From JBFXAN01 sp050184225 (GTDB lineage: Bacteria > Chloroflexota > Dehalococcoidia > CAUJGQ01): a DNA stretch of 20,673 bases. The DNA lies in the NCBI GenBank assembly GCA_050184225.1, contig JBFXAN010000115.1:1-20673 (forward strand). Direction: 5' to 3'. The notes beneath the pieces are model-generated. The model did not search any database. It saw only the letters and a program-made list of their open reading frames with translations, and was not told the DNA's origin. Below, one piece after another: positions 6,723 to 13,401 of the stretch (positions are counted from its first letter, which is position 1; every line of letters starts with the position of its first letter). Position numbers and translations under genes: made by a program.

Positions 6723-8275
6723 TTTGAACCTCTCGCGGCGGCCATGCTCAACGTGCCGAGGCGGGCCGCGTGCTCGCCGAGGGAGCGCACCAAACCGGCG
6801 GGTGATGCCGGTTCGGCGACAACATCGACCCGCACGCCGGCTTTGTGAGCCTCGTGCACGGTAACGGGACCGATGCAGGCGATCGTGACGCGACCAAGCA
6901 GATCGGTCTGACCGGCGAGCATGCCGATCAGGTTGGTCACGGCGATCGACGCCGGGAAGACGACCGCGTCGATCTCGCCCCGCTTGAGCAATGCCAGCGC
7001 TTCACGGTTCGGTTGGCGGGGGACGCTGGCGATGTAGAGCGGCACGTCCTCGACCTCGGCGCCGGCCTCGCGCAGATCCTTGAGGAGCTTGCGATGGATC
7101 TCCTCGGCGCGCGGCAGCAGGACACGGCGGCGGACGAGGTCGCGGCCGCGAAGCGCGGCGAGCACCGCGTCGGTGGCGGGGCTTTCGACAACGAGGTCAG
7201 CAAGGACACCACGATCGGCGAGCGCTTCTTCTGTACCGGGACCCATCGCCACGATCTCGACGCCGTGGAAGGAGCGGGTATCGCGTCCCAACGCCGTCAG
7301 GTGCCGGAAGAGGAGCTCGACGGTTCTGGGGCTGCTGAAGATCACCCAGCTGTATTGACCGTCGATCAGCGCATCGACAACGCGGCCGATGATCTCCGGG
7401 GCGACCAGGTCGACGATCTCCTGGGTGGGCAGCTCAACCACCTGCGCGCCCTCCGCCTGGAGCAGCCGCTTGATATCGCTCGCGCCGTGTCGCGTTCGCG
7501 CGAGGAGGATACGGCGGCCATGCAGCGGCCGGTCATCGTACCAGCGGAGTTGCTCCCGCAGGCGAACGACATTGCCGACGACCGTGATCGCGGGCGCCGC
7601 CACGCCCACCTCCTCGACCCGGCGGGCGATATCGGCGAGCGTGCCGACAACGGTCATCTGACGTGTATCGGCGCCCCAGCCGACGACGGCGGCGGGCGTC
7701 TCCGGCGCGCGGCCGTTCGCGATCAACTGCCGGGCGAGGGGGTCGAGGTTGTCGCGGGCGGCGGGGAAGACGAGGGTGTCGACGCTGGTGGCCAGCCGAG
7801 ACCAATCGATCAGTGACTCGGGCGATGTGTCGGGGGCATTCCCGGCGAGCACGGCATACGAACGGCCGAAGTCGGGATGCAGGATCGGAATGCCGGCATA
7901 GGCGGGAGCGGCGACGGTGGAGGTGACACCGGGGACGATCTCGAACGTGACGCCGGCAGCGGCGACCGCCTCGGCCTCATGGACGCCCGGACCGAAGACA
8001 AACGGATCGCCGCCCAGGAGCCGCACGACTTGCAGACCATCCTGGGCCCGCTGAATCAACACGCTGGTGATCTCAGCGCGGGTCATCGAGTGCAGGAGCG
8101 GCTGTTGTCCGACATTGAGCACCTCGACACCATCGGGCGTGAGGTAGAGCAGGTCGGGGTTGACGCCCTCGTCGTAGACGACGACATCGGCTGTCTGCAG
8201 CGCCTCTCGTCCCCGAATCGTGATCAGTTCCGGATCGCCGGGGCCGGCGCCGACCATCCACACCTTGCCGCTCAT
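6719..8275 (-). CDS. Fused uroporphyrinogen-III C-methyltransferase / uroporphyrinogen-III synthase (CobA-HemD)
   Basis: The product is a 518-residue two-domain tetrapyrrole enzyme. Residues 1-245 are a SUMT/CobA-type methyltransferase: VWMVGAGPGDPELIT (5-19), VVRLLGGDPFVFG (83-95), VPGVTS (114-119), PAYAGIP (124-130) and the closing VVGNVVRLREQLRW (232-245). Residues about 252-505 are HemD, which closes and inverts ring D of hydroxymethylbilane to give uroporphyrinogen III (GRRILLARTRHGASDIKRLL, then VIFSSPRTVELLF, RVLLPRAE and VVFPASIAVTNL). The methyltransferase half departs from family consensus in several places (see findings). The start ATG 8275 is preceded by GAGGGGGGGATCGAC, a strong ribosome-binding site. 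It is coupled to the downstream HAD gene. No other heme or cobalamin genes are in the window. The HemD half looks functional; the first half may have altered activity. Confidence 0.88.
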   Translation of the reverse strand: MSGKVWMVGAGPGDPELITIRGREALQTADVVVYDEGVNPDLLYLTPDGVEVLNVGQQPLLHSMTRAEITSVLIQRAQDGLQVVRLLGGDPFVFGPGVHEAEAVAAAGVTFEIVPGVTSTVAAPAYAGIPILHPDFGRSYAVLAGNAPDTSPESLIDWSRLATSVDTLVFPAARDNLDPLARQLIANGRAPETPAAVVGWGADTRQMTVVGTLADIARRVEEVGVAAPAITVVGNVVRLREQLRWYDDRPLHGRRILLARTRHGASDIKRLLQAEGAQVVELPTQEIVDLVAPEIIGRVVDALIDGQYSWVIFSSPRTVELLFRHLTALGRDTRSFHGVEIVAMGPGTEEALADRGVLADLVVESPATDAVLAALRGRDLVRRRVLLPRAEEIHRKLLKDLREAGAEVEDVPLYIASVPRQPNREALALLKRGEIDAVVFPASIAVTNLIGMLAGQTDLLGRVTIACIGPVTVHEAHKAGVRVDVVAEPASPAGLVRSLGEHAARLGTLSMAAARGSK

Positions 8276-8344
8276 GTCGATCCCCCCCTCGGTGTCGCGC
8301 TTCCTCCATCATCTCCGGCGGTGCGGTCAAACGCCAGTGGATAT

Positions 8345-8496
8345 GAACCACAGAGACGCAGAGACGCAGAGGAACGTGTTGTCATGCTGAGGAGCGGAGC
8401 GGCGAAGTATCTCGCTGGATGACAGACGCACCGCGAGATGCTTCGCTTCGCTCAGCATGACAAGAAAACCTCTGCGCCTTTGCGTCTCTGTGGTTC
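8345..8496. repeat. Nested imperfect palindrome (about 152 bp), two repeat words combined
   Basis: The outer arms GAACCACAGAGACGCA (8345-8360) and TGCGTCTCTGTGGTTC (8481-8496) are perfect complements. Inside, TTGTCATGCTGA (8379-8390) pairs with TCAGCATGACAA (8452-8463). Between these, GCGAAGTATCTCG and CGAGATGCTTCGC pair imperfectly. The inner word belongs to the same type as the TCATCCTGAGCG repeats at 9144 and 11759. It fills most of the gap between CobA-HemD and the 70-residue gene. Confidence 0.85.
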
Positions 8497-8508
8497 TCTT
8501 TCGTTTGA

Positions 8509-8721
8509 CTACTTCTTGCCGGCGAGGGCGGCGATGGCGACGGCGGTGAGGATGTGCTTGTTGGTGCCGAGGTCGCCGATCGTCTTGACGTTGAACGCCT
8601 TCTGAAGCATTTCGGCATCGCTCGCACTGATGCCGGAGATGGCATCGACCGGAGCATTGACCAACTCATCGAAATCCATGCCCTCATACTGCTTGTCGAG
8701 CAGCTTCTCCATGCTTGCCAT
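8509..8721 (-). CDS. Small helix-hairpin-helix-like protein, 70 residues
   Basis: This short soluble protein starts at ATG 8721, preceded by AGAAGGAGATCATACGC, a strong Shine-Dalgarno sequence that fixes this ATG over the one three codons later. An acidic N-terminal helix (MEKLLDKQYEGMDFDEL) leads into APVDAISGISASDAEMLQKA and FNVKTIGDLGTNKHI (residues 24-57). This GI-S-DA-L-FNVKTI-DL arrangement resembles small helix-hairpin-helix modules, in which the glycine-containing turn often binds DNA or protein. The C-terminal helix is Ala-rich and ends in KK. No enzyme residues are evident and no function is assigned. It lies 34 bases downstream of the holin-like membrane protein on the same strand, so the two probably share a transcript. 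Confidence 0.8.
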   Translation of the reverse strand: MASMEKLLDKQYEGMDFDELVNAPVDAISGISASDAEMLQKAFNVKTIGDLGTNKHILTAVAIAALAGKK

Positions 8722-8755
8722 GCGTATGATCTCCTTCTCCAGGTGAATGCGGCCC

Positions 8756-9109
8756 TCAATCGGTGAGTTGGGTCAGCGCCCAACTTACAATAGCGACGAT
8801 GATTGCCCCGAGTAAAGCGTCGCCGAACGATTCGATGTGGAAGCCGATGTCAAACTGACCGGCGATCCACGCGGTCAGTCCCATCATGGCCGCGTTCAAC
8901 ACAAGTAGGAAGAGTCCAAGGGTAAGCACGATCAGAGGGCAGGTGACGAAGGCCAGGATCGGCTTCACAATCGCGTTGACGATGCCGAAGATCAGGGCGG
9001 CAAACAAGAGCGCGGTAAGGTTATCGGCCGTGATCCCGGGAATCAGCCACGTGGCGACGCCCAGCGCCGCCGCGTTGATGACCAGCCGGAGGAGAAATCC
9101 AAGAACGAT
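8756..9109 (-). CDS. Four-helix membrane protein, phage-holin 4_2 (PF04020/YvlD-like) family, non-standard start
   Basis: The coding frame matches the PF04020 family along its whole length: FLLRLVINAAALGVATWLIP, then FAALIFGIVNAIVKPILAFV, LTLGLFLLVLNAAMMGL and ALLGAIIVAIVSWALT. It has four membrane helices and the usual Pro in the first and second. Family members are about 115 residues. In this frame no ATG, GTG or TTG occurs before the first helix; the first is a TTG at 9007, which would remove helix one. The best start is ATC at 9107-9109, preceded by GGGAGGG and a 7-base spacer, giving 117 residues. This start is inferred. Despite the family name, such proteins are widespread chromosomal membrane proteins of unknown role and are not evidence of prophage. 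A 22-bp inverted repeat lies 34 bases upstream of the proposed start. Confidence 0.78.
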   Translation of the reverse strand: MVLGFLLRLVINAAALGVATWLIPGITADNLTALLFAALIFGIVNAIVKPILAFVTCPLIVLTLGLFLLVLNAAMMGLTAWIAGQFDIGFHIESFGDALLGAIIVAIVSWALTQLTD

Positions 9110-9143
9110 AGCGGAACCCTCCCAAAAATCTCCATCCCGCGCT

Positions 9144-9198
9144 GCAACGGCCGGCCTGTCATCCTGAGCGAAGTGAAGGATGACAGGCCGGCCGTTGC
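9144..9198. repeat. Perfect 22-bp hairpin, repeat family B (TCATCCTGAGCG type)
   Basis: Arms 9144-9165 and 9177-9198 are exact reverse complements (left arm starts GCAACGGCCGGCCTGTCATC). The 11-base loop is GAGCGAAGTGA. The ATCCTGAGCGAAG core is shared with the larger repeat at 11759-11852. It sits between ribH and the holin-like gene and could end the riboflavin transcript, although no T-run follows. Confidence 0.88.
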
Positions 9199-9215
9199 TC
9201 CATCTTGCACCGTCG

Positions 9216-9689
9216 CTAGTCGGGCCGCAGCGAGTGCATAAGGGACGCCATTTCGACCGCCGTCATCGCCGCGTCGAATCCCTTATTCCCGGCCTTGGCG
9301 CCGGATCGGTTGATCGCCTGATCGAGCGTCTCGGTGGTGAGGATGCCGAAGATCACCGGCACGCCGGTATCAAGCCCGACGCGGGCGATGCCGGAAGCGG
9401 CCTGGCCGGCAACATAGTCAAAGTGCGGCGTTTCGCCACGGATCACGGCGCCGAGGCAGATCACGGCATCGTAGCGGCCGAGGTCAGCCATTCGCCGCGC
9501 AACCAGCGGAATCTCAAAACTCCCGGGGGTCCAGGCAACATCGATCGCGTCGGCCGCGACACCCAATCGGGTCAAGCCCTCACGCGCGCCGTCGAGCAAA
9601 CCGCGGGTGACGGTTTCATTGAAGCGGCCGACGACGATGCCGATGCGCAGGCCGCTGCCGTTGAGTGATCCCATGAATGTCTGGCTCAC
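9216..9689 (-). CDS. ribH: 6,7-dimethyl-8-ribityllumazine synthase
   Basis: This 157-residue enzyme condenses 5-amino-6-ribitylaminouracil with 3,4-dihydroxy-2-butanone 4-phosphate, the penultimate step of riboflavin synthesis. It has the whole family signature: GRFNETVT (21-28), WTPGSFEIPL (53-62), GAVIRGETPHFDYV (80-93, with catalytic His89) and FGILTTETLDQAINR (114-128), then a Lys-rich AGNKG before the last helix. The consensus at 54-58 is usually VPGAFE; here it is TPGSFE, a mild change. The start is GTG 9689, next to GGAAGGAGGCAGG, and it overlaps the ribBA stop codon (GTGA at 9686-9689). The next ATG, five codons in, is too far from that ribosome-binding site. It is the last gene of the ribE-ribBA-ribH operon. 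Confidence 0.96.
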   Translation of the reverse strand: MSQTFMGSLNGSGLRIGIVVGRFNETVTRGLLDGAREGLTRLGVAADAIDVAWTPGSFEIPLVARRMADLGRYDAVICLGAVIRGETPHFDYVAGQAASGIARVGLDTGVPVIFGILTTETLDQAINRSGAKAGNKGFDAAMTAVEMASLMHSLRPD

Positions 9690-11044
9690 CCTGCCTCCTT
9701 CCGCCGCCGGTGCGGCTTGGTGCGTGCCGGTTGTTCGACAATAGGCTCTGCCTCGGCGACGAGGTCGATCGCACCCGCCTCACCGGGCGCCTCTGACTCA
9801 TCCGGCGCCATCGGGAGCATGTGTCCCATTTTCTCGACCTTGGTCATCAGATAGCGGACGTTGTGCGGGTTGGGCTTGACGTAGGTGGGCACGCGCTCGA
9901 CGACCTCGAGGCCATAGCCTTCCAGGCCGGCCCGCTTTGCCGGGTTGTTGGTCATCAACCGCAACTTCTCGACGCCGAGGTCGACGAGGATCTGCATGCC
10001 GATGCCGTAGTCGCGCTTGTCTGCCGGGAAGCCGAGCGCTTCGTTGGCCTCGACCGTGTCCATGCCCTGGTCCTGAAGGGCGTACGCACGGATCTTGTTG
10101 TGCAGGCCGATGCCACGCCCTTCCTGTCGCATATAGAGGAAGAGTCCGCGGCCTTCTTCGGCGATGCGCTGGAGCGCCAGCTCCGCCTGCTCGCCACAGT
10201 CGCAGCGGAGGCTGCCGAAGACATCGCCGGTGACACATTGGTCATGGACGCGCGCCAGCACCGGTTCGCCGTCGGCGATATCGCCCATGACGAGCGCGAT
10301 GTGTTCCGCCGGATCGATAACGGAGCGGTAGCCGATCAGGCGGAAGTCGCCGAACCGGGTGGGGAGCCGCGCCTCGGAGACGCGTTCGACCAGCTTCTCC
10401 CGTTCGAGGCGGTAGGCGATCAGGTCCTTGACGGTGACGATCTTCAAGTCATGGCGACGGGCGAACTTCTTCAGGTCCGGCATCCGCGCCATCGTGCCGT
10501 CATCCTTCATGATCTCGCAGAGCACCCCCGCCGGATAGAGGCCGGCAAGCCGGACGAGATCGACGGTCGCTTCGACCTGGCCGGCGCGGACCAACACACC
10601 GCCCTCGCGCGCCCGTAGCGGAAAGATGTGGCCGGGCATCGCGATATCCTGCGGCCGGGTATGTGGATCGATCAGCACGCGAATCGTATGGGTACGATCG
10701 TAGGCGGAGATACCGTTGGTGACGCCGCGTCGGGCCTCGACCGAGATGGTGAATGCGTTGCTGGAGCGGGAGGTGTTCGCGCCCTGACCGACCATCAACG
10801 GAACATTGAGCTCGTCGAGGCGGTCGGCAGTCATGGCGATGCAGACAAGGCCGCGGCCGTACTTGGCCATGAAGGTGATCGAGTCGGCGGTGACGAACTC
10901 AGCCGCCTGAACGAGGCTGCCCTCGCTCTCGCGGTCGTCGTCATCGACGACGATCAGAAACCGGCCGACACGAATCTCCTCGATCGCCTCATCGACCGAG
11001 GCCAGACCGTTTCGGCGACTACGGCCCGCACCCTCACCTGCCAT
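9686..11044 (-). CDS. ribBA: RibBA: 3,4-DHBP synthase domain plus GTP cyclohydrolase II
   Basis: This 452-residue two-domain riboflavin protein has an N-terminal RibB region (about 15-212), which normally makes 3,4-dihydroxy-2-butanone 4-phosphate from ribulose 5-phosphate. The C-terminal RibA region (about 218-410) opens GTP. RibA keeps its zinc cysteines in CVTGDVFGSLRCDCGEQ (Cys269, Cys280, Cys282), plus RQEGRGIGLHNKIRAYALQD and LMTNNPAKRAGL. RibB keeps Glu39, Cys68 and PGHIFPLRA (His139). However, the usual DDEDRENEGD is DDDDRESEGS, and the usual RxGHTEA is RAGQVEA (Gln156), which removes a metal-ligand histidine. The last ~45 residues are a low-complexity acidic/Pro tail ending in basic residues. 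ATG 11044 follows AAAGGACCGTTGGA. It is coupled to ribH and lies 57 bases after ribE. RibA looks active; RibB activity is doubtful. Confidence 0.93.
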   Translation of the reverse strand: MAGEGAGRSRRNGLASVDEAIEEIRVGRFLIVVDDDDRESEGSLVQAAEFVTADSITFMAKYGRGLVCIAMTADRLDELNVPLMVGQGANTSRSSNAFTISVEARRGVTNGISAYDRTHTIRVLIDPHTRPQDIAMPGHIFPLRAREGGVLVRAGQVEATVDLVRLAGLYPAGVLCEIMKDDGTMARMPDLKKFARRHDLKIVTVKDLIAYRLEREKLVERVSEARLPTRFGDFRLIGYRSVIDPAEHIALVMGDIADGEPVLARVHDQCVTGDVFGSLRCDCGEQAELALQRIAEEGRGLFLYMRQEGRGIGLHNKIRAYALQDQGMDTVEANEALGFPADKRDYGIGMQILVDLGVEKLRLMTNNPAKRAGLEGYGLEVVERVPTYVKPNPHNVRYLMTKVEKMGHMLPMAPDESEAPGEAGAIDLVAEAEPIVEQPARTKPHRRRKEAG

Positions 11045-11101
11045 TCCAACGGTCCTTTCCGGCTTAGACCCAGTATGGTGTCCCTGCCTCTGCCATAGTC
11101 C

Positions 11102-11701
11102 TCAGGTGTTCGAAGGGGCTTCACCTGCACGGTTCGTGAACTGCTCAACGTACTTCGCGAGGATGTCCGTTTCCAAGTTTACGGTATCGCCGGTCCGACG
11201 CACCCGCAGATTGGTGTGCGCCTGTGTGAACGGGATGATCGTGATCACAAATCCATTGTCGTCGCACGAAACGACGGTGAGGCTGATCCCATCGACGGTG
11301 ATGAATCCCTTCTCGACGACGTAGCGCATCACCTCCGGCGGCGCCTCGATCCGGATCAGCAGCGCCTCACGTTCAGGATCGATCGCGGCGATGCGGCCCG
11401 TTCCCTCGATATGGCCCTGGACGAAGTGGCCGCCCATCCGGCCCCCGGCGGGGAGGGCGCGCTCCAGGTTGACCGGGTCGCCGGGTCGCAGCTCGCCCAG
11501 GTTCGTGCGACGCAGCGTCACCGGCACGGTGTCTACACAGAAGCCACCTTCGTCGATCGCGGTCACGGTCAGGCATGTGCCGTTGATGGCGATACTATCA
11601 CCGAGATGAGCATCCTCCAGCACCGTCCTGGCGCGAATCCGCAGACCGGTTCCCGGCGTCTCCGCCACCTCCCCAACTTCCTCGACGATACCGGTAAACA
11701 T
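11102..11701 (-). CDS. ribE: Riboflavin synthase alpha chain
   Basis: The 199-residue product catalyses dismutation of two 6,7-dimethyl-8-ribityllumazine molecules to riboflavin. It shows the internal duplication of two lumazine-binding barrels. The N barrel has MFTGIVEEVG, INGTCLTVTAI (39-49) and VNLERAL (77-83). The C barrel has GGHFVQGHIEG (90-100), VDGISLTVV (136-144), IIPFTQAHTNL (155-165) and VNLETDILAKYVE (174-186). The start is ATG 11701, because MFTGIVEE is the invariant family N terminus; the open frame extends upstream to 11767 but that part is not conserved. A CAGGGAG sequence stands 11 bases upstream. It is the first gene of the operon; ribD is absent from the window. The upstream leader contains the 41-bp inverted repeat at 11759 and no recognisable FMN riboswitch. 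Confidence 0.94.
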   Translation of the reverse strand: MFTGIVEEVGEVAETPGTGLRIRARTVLEDAHLGDSIAINGTCLTVTAIDEGGFCVDTVPVTLRRTNLGELRPGDPVNLERALPAGGRMGGHFVQGHIEGTGRIAAIDPEREALLIRIEAPPEVMRYVVEKGFITVDGISLTVVSCDDNGFVITIIPFTQAHTNLRVRRTGDTVNLETDILAKYVEQFTNRAGEAPSNT

Positions 11702-11758
11702 GGCGGCGGCGCTCCCTGGCGACAGTGTTGTATCCAACAGACTCATGAATCGAAGCCC

Positions 11759-11852
11759 GCGGTCCACCGGTCATCCTGAGCGGAGCGAAGGATCTCGGAA
11801 GTGAGACTGCGTCCGAGATCCTTCGCTCCGCTCAGGATGACCGGTGGACCGC
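11759..11852. repeat. Perfect 41-bp inverted repeat, family B (TCATCCTGAGCG type)
   Basis: Arms 11759-11799 and 11812-11852 are exact reverse complements with a 12-base loop (AGTGAGACTGCG). The left arm begins GCGGTCCACCGGTCATCCTG. It occupies almost the whole gap between the CoA-transferase stop and ribE and would form a very stable hairpin in any transcript crossing it. The TCATCCTGAGCG...GAAGGATC core is shared with 9144-9198 and, more loosely, with 8379-8463. Confidence 0.92.
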
Positions 11853-11875
11853 ACCTGCCAATTTGTACGCTCATA

Positions 11876-13081
11876 CTATTCTCCCGCCTGTGCGGCCTGG
11901 AGTTCGGCGATGCGATCGGCGCTCCATCCGGCCTCACGGAGCACGGACTCGGTGTCTTCTCCCGCTTGGTGTGCCGTGTGGCGGACGGCGCCGGGCGTGT
12001 CCGACAGCTTGATCGAGATGCCGACCTGCTGGACCGTGCCGAACTCTTCATGGGGCAGGTCGACAATCATGCCGCGGGCACGAACCTGGGGATCACGTGC
12101 CGCCTCGGTCAACGTATACACCGGCGCGACGCAGACATCCTTTTCTTTCAGCCGATCCCACCATTCATCCCGCGTGTGCTGAGCGAAGGCGCGGCGAAAG
12201 AAATCGAAGACCTGCTCGCGCCGCTCGCCGGTGGCAGCATGGTCGGCGGCGAACTCATCGCCGCCCAGTTCGTGGCAGAGGTTTTCGAAGAACCACGGCT
12301 CGTTTGCACCGACAGCGATATAGCCGCCGTCCTTGCAGGCATAGACGTTGTAGTGGGGGACGCCGCCGGTGAGCCGGTTCTCGCCGCGCAGGATCGGCTC
12401 GCCGGTCGCGAGCGCCTGCGAGAAGGCGGACGCGGCAAGCGTGATCACGCCCTCGGTCATGGCGATGTCGATGTATTGGCCGCGGCCAGTCCGCTCTCGG
12501 GCGATCAGGGCGGCCATGATGCCTGCCGCCGCGTGCATGCCGCCGCCGCCGTAGTCGCCGAGGAGATTGGCGGGGATTGCCGGTGGGCCGTTCTTCTCGC
12601 CGATCATGCTGAGTGCGCCGGACATCGCGACATAATTGATGTCGTGGCCGACGGCGAGGCGATAGGGGCCGTCCTGCCCGTAGCCGCTGATCGAGCAACA
12701 GATGATGCGGGAGTTGATCGCGGAAAGCGTCTCATAGTCGACGCCCAGCCGCGTTGCCACACCCGGTCTGAAACCCTCGACGACCACATCGGCGTTGCGG
12801 ACGAGGTCGTGAAACGCTTGGAGCGCCTCCGGCAGCTTCAGGTTGAGCGTGATGCTGCGCTTATTGCGGTCGAGCGCGTTGAAGGCGGCGAGGCGGCGCT
12901 GCGCGATCAGTTGATCGGCGGACAGCCGCGAGCGCTCGATACTTGCCCGGCGTCCGCCGCCCGGCTCCCCGACGCGGATCACATCGGCGCCGAGGTCGGC
13001 GAGGATCATCGTGCAGTGCGGACCCGGCGCCAGCCTGGTCAGGTCGAGCACGCGAATGTGGTCGAGCGGGAGCATCGACAT
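11876..13081 (-). CDS. Family III CoA-transferase, alpha-methylacyl-CoA racemase-like
   Basis: This 401-residue protein belongs to the CaiB/BaiF/AMACR superfamily. The N-terminal block (VLDLTRLAPGPHCTMILADL, GADVIRVGEP) and VVVEGFRPGVATRLG (99-113) are typical. The AMACR-type active site is visible: SGYGQDGPYRLAVGHDINY with His146, and NLLGDYGGGG with Asp176. These match the His/Asp pair that exchanges the alpha proton in Mycobacterium MCR. This argues for a 2-methylacyl-CoA racemase rather than a CoA-transferase, although annotation pipelines would give the broader name. The likely role is acyl-CoA or branched-chain lipid breakdown. Two starts are possible: ATG 13081, and ATG 13075, which has better spacing from AGAGGA. 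It follows the DUF2283 gene by five bases on the same strand, so they are probably co-transcribed. Confidence 0.9.
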   Translation of the reverse strand: MSMLPLDHIRVLDLTRLAPGPHCTMILADLGADVIRVGEPGGGRRASIERSRLSADQLIAQRRLAAFNALDRNKRSITLNLKLPEALQAFHDLVRNADVVVEGFRPGVATRLGVDYETLSAINSRIICCSISGYGQDGPYRLAVGHDINYVAMSGALSMIGEKNGPPAIPANLLGDYGGGGMHAAAGIMAALIARERTGRGQYIDIAMTEGVITLAASAFSQALATGEPILRGENRLTGGVPHYNVYACKDGGYIAVGANEPWFFENLCHELGGDEFAADHAATGERREQVFDFFRRAFAQHTRDEWWDRLKEKDVCVAPVYTLTEAARDPQVRARGMIVDLPHEEFGTVQQVGISIKLSDTPGAVRHTAHQAGEDTESVLREAGWSADRIAELQAAQAGE

Positions 13082-13086
13082 ATCCT

Positions 13087-13308
13087 CTATTCCCCGGTCA
13101 CGGCGTATTCGAGTGCGCGCGGGTTCTCAATCCGCTGCGAAGCGTCGAGAATCTCAAGGCCGACGATGTTGCCCTTGCTGTCATAGTCGAGAATCATGCC
13201 AGGTTTTTCTTCGTCGCTCTCTTCAATGGGCACATCGTTGAAGAGGATTCGCAGAACATCGACCTCGGCGTCGCAGGTCACTCTCATAGCGAGCATTACG
13301 TCTGTCAT
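13087..13308 (-). CDS. DUF2283 domain protein, 73 residues
   Basis: This short soluble protein carries the DUF2283 pattern: a tyrosine/aspartate beta hairpin (CDAEVDVLRILFND), an acidic turn (IEESDEEKPGMILDYD) and KGNIVGLEILDAS (residues 45-57), which is the most diagnostic block. The usual family opening is YDxexDvLYIrf; here it reads CDAEVDVLRILF. Function of the family is not known; members are often linked to small adaptor or toxin-antitoxin-like contexts, but nothing here supports that. In-frame Met codons occur at residues 1, 5 and 8, and no clear ribosome-binding site picks one. The gene ends five bases before the AMACR-like start, which suggests co-translation. The 93-base gap upstream to the amine oxidase stop holds nothing recognisable. 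Confidence 0.85.
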   Translation of the reverse strand: MTDVMLAMRVTCDAEVDVLRILFNDVPIEESDEEKPGMILDYDSKGNIVGLEILDASQRIENPRALEYAVTGE

Positions 13309-13401
13309 GTAGGAGGGTTGCTGGCGTCAGCGTAGGAGCGGGGGAAGGCAAGGTCAAGGCTATCCCGGGTAGAAGGTCACAGGTTGGATCGAATTGTATG
13401 G

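Noticed and set aside
8756..9109. Prophage remnant suggested by the holin-like protein
   Set aside because: PF04020-type proteins are common chromosomal proteins, and no lysin, integrase, capsid or att site is near.
11702..11875. FMN riboswitch ahead of ribE
   Set aside because: I looked for the RFN conserved words (GGATCTTCGGGGCAGGGTG type) and found none; the gap is filled by a repeat.
11801..13186. Long + strand open frame (461 codons)
   Set aside because: It is antisense to the AMACR-like gene, reads through an inverted repeat, and its translation resembles no protein family; it is a consequence of high GC codon bias.
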